Assembly: GCF_003430825.1 (NCBI RefSeq)
Contig: NZ_CP024047.1
Location: 1,116,001 to 1,180,000 of the forward strand
Source of the DNA: Natrarchaeobaculum sulfurireducens
Lineage (GTDB): Archaea > Halobacteriota > Halobacteria > Halobacteriales > Natrialbaceae
Length of the DNA: 64,000 bases
Reading direction: 5' to 3'
The translations under genes were made by a program, and so were the position numbers. Under the pieces are notes generated by a model. It searched no databases and had not been told where the DNA came from. It saw only the letters and a list, made by a program, of their open reading frames with translations. Position 1 is the first letter of the stretch. Every line of letters starts with the position of its first letter. Shown here one piece after another: positions 8,007 through 17,443 of this stretch.

Positions 8007-9667
8007 TCTTGGTATATCTGGCTGACTTCTTCAAGGATGTTTGAGGCTGATTTCGGTAGAATTAGTAGATTCTCTTCTTCCCACAGGAGGAACTGTTCAT
8101 TGATGATTCCGATCAGACGGTCTATCAGTGAGGATCTTTCACTACCTCGTATTAGTAGCCCTGCATTCTCTAGATACAGAGCAATTCGTTCGTTTTCTCG
8201 GTGCTGAAATGCTTGGACGGTTTCTTCTCGTGCTCGTACCGAATCACTATTCAAAATGTCTTTTGGACTAACTTTTCGGAACTTATACGTCAAGTCTCGT
8301 TCTTTTTCTTCTTGGTTAACTTTTCTAAAGTACATCTTCGCAACTTCTGCTGGGTCTTCAGCGTCCAAATAATGGATTGCAGGTTGCTCTGAAGAATAAT
8401 CAACATCGGTGTGCCCCTCTGCTTGTAATTCGGGCTGTGAAAGCTCCTTCTCAGAGAAATCTTGTCCAGCTTTGAAATCACCGCCGTCAATGACCTCCTT
8501 CAAGAATTCACGGCCCAGTATCTCCTGTCTGGTTTCAGAAAGACGACTTACCGCTTCTTGGATCAGGTCCTCTATATCTGCTCCAGTAAATCCCTCAGTC
8601 TCCTTAATTAGGGGGTTCAGGTACTCCAAGTCCCTCCCTTCTACGAACTGTTTCAATTCTTTGCTGAGCTGTCCGTCTTCACTGACGTACACGTTTTCCA
8701 AATAGTGATGGAGAATTGCTTTTCTCTCGGTTCGGTCAGGACGACTAAACTGGATCGGACGGTTTCCAAGTCTTCCAGGCCGTCGAAGAGCAGGATCAAC
8801 GACGTGAGACAGATTCGTGGAAGCTACCACTTTTAGCGCCCGTTCGAAGTCATCGGACTGTTCTTTCGACTCAACTCCATCCAAAAGAACTAGCAGTTGA
8901 GCGACTATCTGGGCACTATAACTTTCGGAGACCTCGCTCCGTGACTGAGCGATTGCATCTAGTTCATCGATATACAGTACTTTGTGTTCTGTACTCCAAG
9001 CTTCATCGAATTTCTCACGAAGCATTCTCTCTGATTCACCAACCCACTTACTCAAGATTTCAGGTCCAGAGATTGTGACAGGTATAGATCCATACTTTTC
9101 CTGGCATACCTCCATAACTAACTCCGTTTTTCCTGTACCAGGAGGACCTTCTAAGATAATCCCCGTTGATTCAGACAATCCCCAATCTTCCTCTGCCTCT
9201 TTTAAGAACCGCTCTAATTTCTGTTTCTCGTCTTCCAACCCCGCAACTCTATCCGCATTTACCGGGTCGTACCCACTCTCCTTCTCCAGCAAGTCAGAAG
9301 CAAAACGAACCTCAGATTTCGAGTCCCAAGGCGTAGTCTTTGGTACCTCACCGCTATCAGAGACTTCGATGACTACTTTCAAGTCATCACTGACCTCTTC
9401 TTCCTCATCCGATTCAACCTTCCGTCTGATCGGGAAAACAAAACGCCCCCATCCAACAACCCTCTCTTCACTTTCTTCAGGTTGTAGTGTATAACGAGGT
9501 TCGCCTTCATCTTCTACATCAAGAATATATTCCTCTGGCTGACCATCGCCAGTCAGCGAAGAACGATCAATCCAAGCACCGTCGCCGGTTTGAAGAGAGA
9601 TACGTGTCCTCAACCCAGTTCCTCTCCGAAGTTCTTCAAAATCTGATCGTTCACCTAGCTCGCTCAT
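8003..9667 (-). CDS. CDC48/SpoVK-type AAA+ ATPase of the three-gene operon
   Basis: 554 residues with a single AAA+ module. Visible motifs: Walker A GPPGTGKT (about 174-181), pore-type KWVGESERMLREKF (207-220), Walker B LYIDELDAIA (231-240), sensor-1 STN (283-285), arginine fingers DPALRRPGR (291-299) and sensor-2-type GFTGADIEDLI. An acidic ~115-residue N-terminal region with beta character precedes it, and a ~190-residue C-terminal extension of unknown fold follows. The best fit is a remodelling ATPase of the CDC48 type, not a replication loader. Its ATG overlaps the stop of the upstream gene by 4 bp, so it is the third gene of an operon; it probably acts on, or is recruited by, the two upstream proteins. 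Confidence 0.9.
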   Translation of the reverse strand: MSELGERSDFEELRRGTGLRTRISLQTGDGAWIDRSSLTGDGQPEEYILDVEDEGEPRYTLQPEESEERVVGWGRFVFPIRRKVESDEEEEVSDDLKVVIEVSDSGEVPKTTPWDSKSEVRFASDLLEKESGYDPVNADRVAGLEDEKQKLERFLKEAEEDWGLSESTGIILEGPPGTGKTELVMEVCQEKYGSIPVTISGPEILSKWVGESERMLREKFDEAWSTEHKVLYIDELDAIAQSRSEVSESYSAQIVAQLLVLLDGVESKEQSDDFERALKVVASTNLSHVVDPALRRPGRLGNRPIQFSRPDRTERKAILHHYLENVYVSEDGQLSKELKQFVEGRDLEYLNPLIKETEGFTGADIEDLIQEAVSRLSETRQEILGREFLKEVIDGGDFKAGQDFSEKELSQPELQAEGHTDVDYSSEQPAIHYLDAEDPAEVAKMYFRKVNQEEKERDLTYKFRKVSPKDILNSDSVRAREETVQAFQHRENERIALYLENAGLLIRGSERSSLIDRLIGIINEQFLLWEEENLLILPKSASNILEEVSQIYQD

Positions 9668-11520
9668 CTCTCCTCACCCCTGTAGAGACGATCTACAACC
9701 TCATCTGCTGATTCCAAGCCTCGACAATAGCCGTCTTCCAATACCGGGACAAAAACCTCTGCCGAAAGATTCTGACCGGGATCTTCCTTGTCCCACGAAC
9801 TCACTAAGTCAAGTATCATTTGTGCCCTTTTTTCGCCTCTGAAGAAGAGGCGGGTAGGGAGAACCAGACAGATCATCTTCCTACTGGCTTCAGCATCCGG
9901 ATACTTCTCCAGAGTCTCCCGTACTTTTCGGAAATTGAATGCTCCCTCACTTCGACCTGTTTCAAATTCAATGGCTACGTCCTGAGTTATATCTTCATCC
10001 AGATCGAGGAACTTCTTGGTACCGTCCTCAACCCAGTTCTGGTAGAAAGACTTGATAAAAATATCCGGCTCTATCCCCGTTTCCTCATCTGAATCACCCA
10101 TATCTTTCTCTGTCTCAATAATCCTGTTCTCTAATATCTCGTCTCTAACAAATCCTTCAAAGGATTGATCGTCTTGATTTGGACGCTCCTGGGTCTCAAA
10201 GTATTGCTGCATTTCCCAGGCTAAACCCTCAGTGATTGCGGCTTTCCAGAAGTAATGTTCATCGCTTTCTTTCCCAGAGGATTGTCTTTCAGTAAGAGCA
10301 ATCCGTTTCCAGTCATTCCTTTTCAGTGCTCGCTCCCTAACCTGCTCTACTTGGTCAACGCTAACAAAACGATCTGGACTACTGTTGATGGAAAAGTAAC
10401 GAGCAACGCTTTCGATCAATTCACTCTTGTCCTCAACTTTCGGGTCTGCGATAACCACCGGTGAAGACTGTAATACCTCAAAAAAGCCTTCTGACTCTTC
10501 CTCTTCTGGGAGACCTGCTTCTGCAACCCGCTTAACTAGTCTATCAAAGAAATCACCTTGGAGCAGGTCGCCTTCCCATTCATCCGGTATATTCACAACG
10601 AAATATCCGAGTTCTCCGGTATAGAGAGTGGAAGAGACTTCCCGTAGAGTGGAAACAATATCAACGTCGTTTCGCTCGATAACCGGGGTTTCACCCCGCA
10701 TATTCGACTTCCACTCGCCGTTAGTCAAATCCAAGGTGACGATATTCTTCTGGACCTGTGGAATCCGAGGCTCATTCGCCACAAACTCAACTGTCTCCGC
10801 ACCCGGTTCCCCTCCCTCGATTTCTTTGTAGGTATCACGCAGTAGAACTTGGAGAAATGGGAGTGTGTCTAAGTTCTCAGTGCTTCGATGGAGGACTAAC
10901 TTAGGTCTCCCAGAACTGTACGGTGATCCTCCGCCCCAAGTAAAAACCGGGTCTTCTTTATCCAATTCCATCGGTTCTCTACTCTGTGACTGTTGTTGTG
11001 CGGGGATCATATGGTGATTCACTGAGTGTTCGATTTTATCTGAAAGAAGTTCTTGGAGAGTCGCCAATTGGAACTCTTCTTCCTCCTCTAACTTCTGATT
11101 GGGGGAGACCGTTTTGATATCGGTGTGTGAAACCGTGTATGCTTCCAAACCCTTTGTAACCGGGATCGTGAGTTGATTACAGGTAGCCGTGATATCTTTC
11201 TGGGGGGCGATTCGTTGATCAACAGAGTGGCGGATTTTTGAAATATCTATATTGTCTTTACTAAGAGTCTCTAACCCGGTTACCCCCGTTGGTGAAATAT
11301 CTGTTTCGGGCTTGATCTGCCTATCAACGTGGACCTGCTGTTTCTCCGCCTCTAACACCTCATCAACCAGTTTAACTTGGATGTCCTTCAAATCAGATGG
11401 ACTACCTTCGCCTGACTCTTCCCCTGAGATAGAGCTTTGCCCTGTTCTTGGTTCACTTGCTCCTGTTTCCTGATCTCCATCAATAGGTTCCCGCGGTTTC
11501 TCCTCAGAATCTCGACTCAT
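9664..11520 (-). CDS. Unknown 618-aa protein with PD-(D/E)XK-like C-terminal motif
   Basis: Three regions can be seen. Residues 1-180 are polar with three degenerate repeats of the pattern H-x-V-D/N-x-x-I/M-x-P (VHVDRQIKPETDIS 63-76; RHSVDQRIAPQKDIT 97-111; EHSVNHHMIPAQQ 164-176). Residues 190-400 look alpha/beta (KLVLHRSTENLDTLPFLQVLL; ELGYFVVNIPDEWEGDLL). Residues 420-560 resemble a PD-(D/E)XK nuclease-like core: helix HYFWKAAITEGL with E431, EPDIFI with D486, and AIEFETG with E518 and E520, followed by a helix with Arg/Lys. The usual lysine is replaced by Thr in ExET, as in many nuclease-like families, so activity is uncertain. It overlaps both neighbours by 4 bp (ATGA). No named family is recognised. 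Confidence 0.8.
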   Translation of the reverse strand: MSRDSEEKPREPIDGDQETGASEPRTGQSSISGEESGEGSPSDLKDIQVKLVDEVLEAEKQQVHVDRQIKPETDISPTGVTGLETLSKDNIDISKIRHSVDQRIAPQKDITATCNQLTIPVTKGLEAYTVSHTDIKTVSPNQKLEEEEEFQLATLQELLSDKIEHSVNHHMIPAQQQSQSREPMELDKEDPVFTWGGGSPYSSGRPKLVLHRSTENLDTLPFLQVLLRDTYKEIEGGEPGAETVEFVANEPRIPQVQKNIVTLDLTNGEWKSNMRGETPVIERNDVDIVSTLREVSSTLYTGELGYFVVNIPDEWEGDLLQGDFFDRLVKRVAEAGLPEEEESEGFFEVLQSSPVVIADPKVEDKSELIESVARYFSINSSPDRFVSVDQVEQVRERALKRNDWKRIALTERQSSGKESDEHYFWKAAITEGLAWEMQQYFETQERPNQDDQSFEGFVRDEILENRIIETEKDMGDSDEETGIEPDIFIKSFYQNWVEDGTKKFLDLDEDITQDVAIEFETGRSEGAFNFRKVRETLEKYPDAEASRKMICLVLPTRLFFRGEKRAQMILDLVSSWDKEDPGQNLSAEVFVPVLEDGYCRGLESADEVVDRLYRGEER

Positions 11521-12629
11521 TCTTTAAGATATCCGTTAGCCTCCATAACATCTGCAACCTCTCGTCGCTTCAGTCTACTGTAATACCCCGATTTGTCAGA
11601 GTTGGGAGAATATAGTCCCAATGTTGCGAATATCGGTTTCCTTCTTTTGAGACGGAGCGGAGCTGAAAACGCAATACTTCCAAAAATAGGCTCTTGACCC
11701 TCATCTAACGAATCTGGGTTCCAATCATCGGCTTGGCTAATCCACTGGTCTATCTCTTGATTACCGGAATAATTCTTCGCCCAGTTCTCATAGAACAACC
11801 CTTCAAGACCACCCAACTCATCGAACTTCTCCGTGCCTGGAACAACTAGATCGAACACCTGTCTCAGACCTAAAATCTCTTCTAAGGGTTTCTGATATTC
11901 CCTCTCAAAAATTCTGCCGTTAGAAATCTCTAACTCATCCATCTTTTCTAACAGCTCAGACGGAACCACGTCTTCTACAGCTTCCCGCTGAACACCTGTA
12001 TTCACCATCAATAAGGCAGTCAGCTCGCTATTGACTGGAGGACAAACTCCAATTAGTGAGTTGAACCAAGACTCAAAACTAGAGGTTGTACTAATCGAAT
12101 CCTCTTCTATCTCAAAAATATTGGATGGAAGTGATAAATCGGTAGAATTACTTTCAATAGCTATCCGTTCATCAAGAGATTTAAACAAATACTTAAAGCC
12201 CTCAAGGATATCTAAGATTGTCTGTCTATTGTATGGGTTTCGGAAACTCGGTTTGTGAATCTCCGTAGCTTTCGGATCAAAATTCTCCAACTTCGACAAC
12301 TCATCATCAAAGTCATCTCCTCTATCTAAAGTGATCTCTTCTCCCCTAGAACTGGCTTTCCACTCAAAAGATACCAACCACCACGGAATGAATTGCTCAT
12401 CATCCTCTCCTTCTACATATCCAATGACCGATTTGCTTTTCTCCGACAAAGACTCATAAGCCACAGAATTCCCAGGATTCTGCTTCCCCGTAAACGTCTG
12501 CCAGAGATCGTCCTCAATTTTATCTTTGAACTCCTCTCGTTCCGGGAGCCCCGCAATTTTCGCACCAACCTCTCTTAACCGGTCGATATCTAAGGTCTTG
12601 GTTAATGACGCCTGCCGTGTTTCAGCCAT
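11517..12629 (-). CDS. Unknown 370-aa protein, first gene of the AAA+ operon
   Basis: Starts MAETRQASLTKTLDIDRLRE at 12629 and ends 4 bp inside the next gene. The sequence is mixed alpha/beta with an aromatic-rich patch (FIPWWLVSFEWKASS, about residues 82-96), a helical centre (RQTILDILEGFKYLFKSLDE) and a C-terminal basic segment (RLKRRKPIFATLGLY...YYSRLKRREVADVMEANGYL) that looks winged-helix-like. No catalytic motif is seen. A TTTTATT box about 45-55 bp upstream (12673-12682 read in reverse) is a candidate TATA element for the whole operon. Function unknown; sensor or effector roles are both open. Confidence 0.8.
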   Translation of the reverse strand: MAETRQASLTKTLDIDRLREVGAKIAGLPEREEFKDKIEDDLWQTFTGKQNPGNSVAYESLSEKSKSVIGYVEGEDDEQFIPWWLVSFEWKASSRGEEITLDRGDDFDDELSKLENFDPKATEIHKPSFRNPYNRQTILDILEGFKYLFKSLDERIAIESNSTDLSLPSNIFEIEEDSISTTSSFESWFNSLIGVCPPVNSELTALLMVNTGVQREAVEDVVPSELLEKMDELEISNGRIFEREYQKPLEEILGLRQVFDLVVPGTEKFDELGGLEGLFYENWAKNYSGNQEIDQWISQADDWNPDSLDEGQEPIFGSIAFSAPLRLKRRKPIFATLGLYSPNSDKSGYYSRLKRREVADVMEANGYLKE

Positions 12630-12964
12630 GATCAGTTTCCCGTACAGATTGCAATCACTAATAGACTTACGGGGAATAAAAGTCAGGGGGGAGTAACCAA
12701 TCTCTCTCTTCTTCCGCTTATTAGTGGCACTGTTCGGTGCAGGGCCCCTAATGATTCAAGAATGTTGTAAGATCTTTGCACCTCGGTGTTAATTCCGATA
12801 GAAATACCGGTGGTCACTGCGCAGATCTCCTTAACAGCTCACTCACGAGAACTAGCATGAAATCGACAGTGACCGAGTGCTGCATGGACCCTCTATATTC
12901 AGCACTGTCGAACAATCTCGATTTTGAATAGTTTCTCTGGGAACCGCGCACATCTCTGGCTGTA
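12630..12964. other. Intergenic region with promoter of the AAA+ operon; otherwise nothing
   Basis: Contains the likely TATA element of the leftward operon near 12675. Two stretches reading GCACTGT (about 12728 and 12904) look like IS-end fragments but could not be paired into a convincing inverted repeat. No coding frame supported. Confidence 0.4.
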
Positions 12965-13669
12965 ATGACACAGCATCAGTCTGAGTCATCAACGTGGGCG
13001 AAGCGACATCGACGAGCATTGACGACACGACATTCTCACGAAGATGTCCTCACCGACCGGGAGTTCGAGTTGTTGCTCGAAGCCTGTTCGGAGTTACCCA
13101 GTCCCCGTGATTTCCAAGCACGATTCATCTGTTTGGTCGCAGGTCGGCTCGGACTCCGTGGGGGCGAGATTTCACATCTCACTACCGACTGGTTCGACTG
13201 GGATCGGAAACTTCTCCAGATTCCACAGCACGAGCCGTGTGCCTGTGGGTACTGTCGTCGCCAAGCAACTCAGGAAGCGAACCACTGTGACGACCTCACC
13301 GAGGACGAGGCAGTAGAGTCACGGTGGCACCCAAAGACGGTTTCCTCCGCGCGGGCGATCCCGTTCGACCTGTCGTTACGTCTCGAATTGTGTCTCGAAC
13401 GCTTCGCCAATCGGTACGATTCGTTTCCACATTCGCGCTCAACGATCAATAGGCGGGTGAACGAAGCTGCGGAGACTGCCGATCTTCGGGGGCGCGTCTA
13501 CCCACACTGTTTACGAGCAACAGCCGCGAGCTATCACGCCTATCAGGGAGTTGCGCCAGTTCCGCTTCAGGCCTTGATGGGGTGGAGCGATCTCGCCACC
13601 GCCCAGAAATACATCCGAATTTCCGGAACAGCGACCGCAGATGCACTCCGGCAGGCGCACCATCGCTAA
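12965..13669 (+). CDS. Haloarchaeal tyrosine recombinase, catalytic domain only (XerC/D-like)
   Basis: 234 residues. The tyrosine-recombinase active site is complete: Arg in GRLGLRGGEISHL, H-x-x-R in YPHCLRATAASY, the His/Trp position in ALMGWSD, and the nucleophile Tyr in AQKYIRISG. A Cys-rich insertion (CACGYCRRQ) after the first Arg is characteristic of this haloarchaeal subgroup. There is no SAM-like core-binding N-terminal domain; the protein starts almost directly at the catalytic domain, which is normal for the subgroup and not a truncation. It stands alone with its own upstream region. Natural substrate unknown. Confidence 0.88.
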   Translation: MTQHQSESSTWAKRHRRALTTRHSHEDVLTDREFELLLEACSELPSPRDFQARFICLVAGRLGLRGGEISHLTTDWFDWDRKLLQIPQHEPCACGYCRRQATQEANHCDDLTEDEAVESRWHPKTVSSARAIPFDLSLRLELCLERFANRYDSFPHSRSTINRRVNEAAETADLRGRVYPHCLRATAASYHAYQGVAPVPLQALMGWSDLATAQKYIRISGTATADALRQAHHR

Positions 13670-13800
13670 TTAACACGCTACTCACTACTCTTCCAGCCTC
13701 CGCTGAATTCAGGGCGTATGTGTCCTTCAGAGAAGTTCTTGATCAACCCGGCACAGTCACAATAGATGATAGTAGGGTGTCTCTTGATCGGAGTCGTTAT

Positions 13801-14121
13801 TTACTGATTCTGAACGCCATAATTGACGTGAACGGTCGGTGTACTTGGAGACGCTGCTCCTTCAACACCGTTCCAGTCAACGACACTGATATTGGCTAAC
13901 TCTCCAGAGAATCGGAATCGTTGCACACCGGTATCAATCGAACCCTCAACGGCTGACTTCGTAACGACCGTTCCCTCTTCGAATGGATCATCTGCAAGCA
14001 TTTCGAGCTCGCCAGCTACAGAGATTTCAAAATTCGATGGAACACCACGTCCAACAATCGTTACAAGATTCGGCAATCGACCGGCTTCAGAGGTGTCAGA
14101 TTCCGACGTGTCGCGTGTCAT
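13801..14121 (-). CDS. Conserved haloarchaeal hypothetical protein
   Basis: 106 residues. After a Ser/Glu-rich start comes LVTIVGRGVPSNFEISVAGELEM, then ETGVQRFRF-like VEGSIDTGVQRFRFSGELANISVVDW and a terminal VHVNYG. I recall this beta-rich pattern in several haloarchaeal proteins but cannot attach a function. It is divergent from the PadR-like regulator gene that starts 163 bp away, so the two may share a control region. Confidence 0.65.
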   Translation of the reverse strand: MTRDTSESDTSEAGRLPNLVTIVGRGVPSNFEISVAGELEMLADDPFEEGTVVTKSAVEGSIDTGVQRFRFSGELANISVVDWNGVEGAASPSTPTVHVNYGVQNQ

Positions 14122-14284
14122 GATCCGGAGAACTGGCTATCTCGTTATCAAATCTAGGATCGATATATGGACGCATTTTACACTGGGAGTTACAACAGCG
14201 TTAAAAACTACCTGCACGGGTAGATGCATTTTAAAAGTCAATCAGCCTGGTGATTACAATTACTCAACCCATGGTGATCAGACT

Positions 14285-14557
14285 ATGGATGATTTGACTG
14301 GGTTCCAGCGTGACTTGCTGTATGTCATTGCTGGTGCCGATCAACCGTCGGGCCAAGAAGTCAAAGACGAAATAGAGGAGTACTATGCGAGCGAGATCAA
14401 TCATGGACGACTGTATCCGAACCTCGATACGCTCGTCAACAAGGGAGTAGTTGAGAAAGGGCAACTTGATCGGCGAACGAATTACTATGCGATCACGGAC
14501 GCTGGATTCGAAACGATTGAAGATCGGCGAGAATGGGAAGAGCGGTATGTGAATTAA
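14285..14557 (+). CDS. PadR-like winged-helix transcriptional regulator
   Basis: 90 residues from the ATG at 14285 (MDDLTGFQRDLLYVIAGADQ). The winged-helix core is typical of the haloarchaeal PadR group: FQRDLLYVIAG, then PSGQEVKDEIEEYY, INHGRLYPNLDTLVNKGVVEKG, and the wing RRTNYYAITDAGFETIEDRREW. There is no C-terminal effector domain, as usual for the short haloarchaeal form. The frame is open far upstream, but the family start and composition argue for 14285. Its targets are unknown; the divergent hypothetical gene is one candidate. Confidence 0.87.
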   Translation: MDDLTGFQRDLLYVIAGADQPSGQEVKDEIEEYYASEINHGRLYPNLDTLVNKGVVEKGQLDRRTNYYAITDAGFETIEDRREWEERYVN

Positions 14558-14977
14558 GGGAGTCGAAGAATATCTCATGTAGAGTTGGCTCTCCTTTCGT
14601 CCGGTGAGCAAACCGATGCGTGGTGTGTATTGGATGTTCTATCGGACTCAGGAGATAACCAGTACTTCGTCCGGAATATATGACGAGAGTCTTGCAGAAA
14701 GAACCGGTCTGATTAGGCCATTGGAATTCGTGCCATCTGGTCCGTGGGGAAGTCCTCAATTTCGTGCTGGCTTTGTTACCTGCTTGATTCTCGTAGCGCC
14801 GGGTCGAAGAATCTAGTTGGAGTAACAAATTGTCTCTTCCGCCGTATCGCCCACCAGCAGATTGCGACGCTCCCGGCCGCCAGCGACGCCACAGTTTTTG
14901 CACTCGGCGACGACCGTCTGTTTCGTCGCGTCGCGACGGCGTGTCGCTCGTTATTGGGGCCCACTCGAATGTCCGGC
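14558..14977. other. Intergenic; possible fragment of a zinc-ribbon protein
   Basis: No intact gene. On the minus strand around 14855-14935 one frame reads TVVAECKNCG, which resembles the start of a small zinc-ribbon protein, but it is interrupted and has no second Cys pair. I leave it as a possible relic. Confidence 0.3.
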
Positions 14978-15796
14978 CTACAGTCCTTCGACGAACTCTC
15001 GAAGCTCACGATTGTACCGCTCGGGCTGTTCCCAGAAGGGCGAGTGTCCTGTCTCGGGGAACCATGACAGTTCAGAAGTTTCGATCAGTTCAGCATGTTC
15101 CTCGGCTGCAGCTGGTAAAACGATGATATCTTCTTCTCCATGAGTGATCAGCGTCGGGACATCGACCTTTCGAAGGTCGCTATCGTGACTTACTTCTCGT
15201 GTGTGGAGCCCCTCTCGCACGTGCGGTGGGACGACTGCATTGAAGCCGAGGAAATAGTAGTGATCCTGCGGACTGAGTTCATCATAGGCGCACCGTTCGA
15301 CGAACGTTTCGAGAGTGTCGACGCTTTCTTGCGTATCTGTTGACTCGAATCCGGGAATGAGATTGAGATACTTGTCGCCGATAACAGCGAGAGCATCCTC
15401 AGTACCTGTCTTTGAGATTGCTCCGACGAAGTTCAACCCTGCGATATGTTCGGTCCCGTACTCTGAAATATAATCCGAGAGAATGAGGCCGCCGTAGGAC
15501 CATCCAGCGAGGACGGGCTGGTCGAGTTCCAGTTCGTCGATGACAGCCTGAACGTCGTTTGCCCATACGGACGAACGGTTGTAAGCATTCTTCGGCTTAT
15601 CCGAGTTTCCGTGGCCCCGAATATCCATCGCCAGCAGCCGATACTCGTCCGCCAGATCTGAGTGCATCTGCTTGTCCCATGACAGTCGTGACTGACTGTA
15701 CCCGTGAATGAACAAGATGGAGTGTCCGTCTGCCTGTCCGGTTTCGTCAACGTGCAGGTTGGCACCTTCACCACCTGTTACAGTGTGAGACTGCAT
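14978..15796 (-). CDS. Alpha/beta-fold hydrolase
   Basis: 272 residues with the alpha/beta-hydrolase order: oxyanion motif LFIHGYSQSRLSWDKQ, RLLAMDIRGHGNSDKP, nucleophile elbow GWSYGG (Ser near residue 100), acid in THGEEDIIVL, and catalytic His in PETGHSPFWEQP. Length and spacing fit small esterases, haloperoxidase-like or lactonase-like enzymes; the substrate cannot be told. A TATAATT box about 26 bp before the ATG (15818-15826, reverse strand) suggests a leaderless transcript. No operon partner. Confidence 0.9.
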   Translation of the reverse strand: MQSHTVTGGEGANLHVDETGQADGHSILFIHGYSQSRLSWDKQMHSDLADEYRLLAMDIRGHGNSDKPKNAYNRSSVWANDVQAVIDELELDQPVLAGWSYGGLILSDYISEYGTEHIAGLNFVGAISKTGTEDALAVIGDKYLNLIPGFESTDTQESVDTLETFVERCAYDELSPQDHYYFLGFNAVVPPHVREGLHTREVSHDSDLRKVDVPTLITHGEEDIIVLPAAAEEHAELIETSELSWFPETGHSPFWEQPERYNRELREFVEGL

Positions 15797-15829
15797 ACAA
15801 GAACTGTAAACCCAAAATCAATTATAGCT

Positions 15830-16198
15830 ACTCCCGGCGTACGACACACTGACTTGAAGAATATGGCACCGGCAGTCGGTAATACCCCTGATATCCGTCG
15901 CGATAAAGGATCGTGTTGGACTCATGCTCTGGCTCCACATTCAGCAGTCGATATTTATAATCCGCCGAAGGTTTCAATAGAGTCGAACCTTCAGGAACGA
16001 GCACTAGCCTACGTAGCCACCTTCAAACCCTCTCGACTGTCCCCTACACCAGAATCAGGAAGAGCCAATTCATCAAAGCCACTCGAGCAATCCCACCAGT
16101 CCCAGCGAGGTTATTGGTCGCTGCATCGCCATCAACAGAGACCGAAGAGGTCGACCGAAGGCTAGCATTTTTGTACTGATGCGAACAGGAACAACTCA
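15830..16198. other. Intergenic, no gene supported
   Basis: Short frames exist on both strands but none has recognisable motifs or a start with promoter context. An AT-rich tract near 15950 (gatatttataa) may be a promoter element for xseA, though it lies more than 240 bp upstream. Confidence 0.35.
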
Positions 16199-17425
16199 AT
16201 GGGCACAGACTCGAGGACGGACGCAGACACAGCCTCATCTATCGAAGCCCACCAGGACACACTCGAGACAGAGAACATCGCGTTCGTGGACACCCTCAAT
16301 GACGGGATCGCGACACTCCTGAAAGAGACAAGCGACCTGCAGTACGATTACGTCCTCGGGGAGGTATCCGACTATGGAGTCTCCGGCAACGGCCACGCCC
16401 ATTTCGACCTTGGTCATGCCGACGCTACGATCCACTGTGTGATCTTCAGCTACCGGCTGCAGTCGCTGGCCGTCTCGATTGACGATGGAACGCAGATCGC
16501 CGTGAAAGGTGATCTTTCGTTTTACGAGGCAAAGGGAAGCGTCTCTCTCATCGTCGAGGACTTCGTCGAAGTCGGGAAAGGAGCCTACCACCAAACGTAC
16601 CAGGAGAACAAAGAGCTTCTCGAGGAGGATGGCCTCCTAGCCGAAGACGCGAAACAACCGCTTCCTGAGTTTCCACATCGAATCGGGATCGTCACGAGCG
16701 CAGATAGCGACGCGAGAAAGGATGCCGTCACGAGTATCCATAACCGCCATCCCGACGTCGACATCCGCATCCAGCATACGACCGTGCAGGGCGACGACGC
16801 GATGCTGTCGATGATGCAAGCGATCAGCGTACTTGACGATAACGCCCAGATCGACGTGATCGTGGTTACCCGCGGTGGCGGAGCAGATACAGATCTGCGC
16901 GTTTTCAACGAAACGCCGCTTTGCCGCGTTATCCACAACACGGCCACGCCGATTGTCGTCGGGATCGGCCATGAGGACGACCGGACACTTGCAGAGGAGG
17001 TCGCTGACAAACGCGTCATGACGCCCACCCACGCCGGCGAGATCGTCCCGAAGAAGGAAGACCTCGAGGCCACCGTTCAGACCGCTGGCGAGCGACTGAA
17101 CAGCGCATACGAACGGCTGGTTCGAGACCGGCTCGGAACAACACAGCAGGAACTGGACAGCGTCTACACCCAGCACGTGAGTTCTGTGCTCGCGACCCAC
17201 TCGATGGAACTCGATCACGCCTTCGAGACCGTCGCTACTGAGCGACTCACCACACTCGAGAATCAGCTTGATCACGCACTCGAGTCGTTTGAACAGCAGA
17301 AAGCCCACGAAGAGGAGAAAGCCGAAGTTGCGAGCGAGTACGAACAGTCCCAGCGGCTACAGCGCATCATCATCGTGATGCTCGTCATTCTGCTGGTGGT
17401 GTTACTCGGCTACATCCTCCTTTGA
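16199..17425 (+). CDS. xseA: Exodeoxyribonuclease VII large subunit with C-terminal membrane helix
   Basis: 408 residues. The N-terminus has the OB-fold found in XseA (YDYVLGEVSDYGVSGNGHAHFDLGHADATIHCVIF), followed by the catalytic domain with PLPEFPHRIGIVTSADSDARKDAVTSI, VVTRGGGADTDLRVFNE, PIVVGIGHEDDRTLAEEVADKRVMTPTHAGE, all diagnostic of XseA. A coiled-coil follows, and the last ~20 residues (about 388-407) form a strongly hydrophobic helix after a basic/polar stretch. Bacterial XseA has no such helix, so this version may be membrane-tethered. ExoVII degrades single-stranded DNA from both ends. xseB follows after 18 bp. Confidence 0.92.
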   Translation: MGTDSRTDADTASSIEAHQDTLETENIAFVDTLNDGIATLLKETSDLQYDYVLGEVSDYGVSGNGHAHFDLGHADATIHCVIFSYRLQSLAVSIDDGTQIAVKGDLSFYEAKGSVSLIVEDFVEVGKGAYHQTYQENKELLEEDGLLAEDAKQPLPEFPHRIGIVTSADSDARKDAVTSIHNRHPDVDIRIQHTTVQGDDAMLSMMQAISVLDDNAQIDVIVVTRGGGADTDLRVFNETPLCRVIHNTATPIVVGIGHEDDRTLAEEVADKRVMTPTHAGEIVPKKEDLEATVQTAGERLNSAYERLVRDRLGTTQQELDSVYTQHVSSVLATHSMELDHAFETVATERLTTLENQLDHALESFEQQKAHEEEKAEVASEYEQSQRLQRIIIVMLVILLVVLLGYILL

Positions 17426-17443
17426 GACAGTGATAGAGATACT

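Noticed and set aside
12720-12920. Possible IS ends around two GCACTGT motifs
   Set aside because: They are in the same orientation and the similarity ends after about 8 bp.
14744-15067. Plus-strand 107-aa frame before the hydrolase gene
   Set aside because: Overlaps the hydrolase 3' end, has no recognisable motif and a biased composition.
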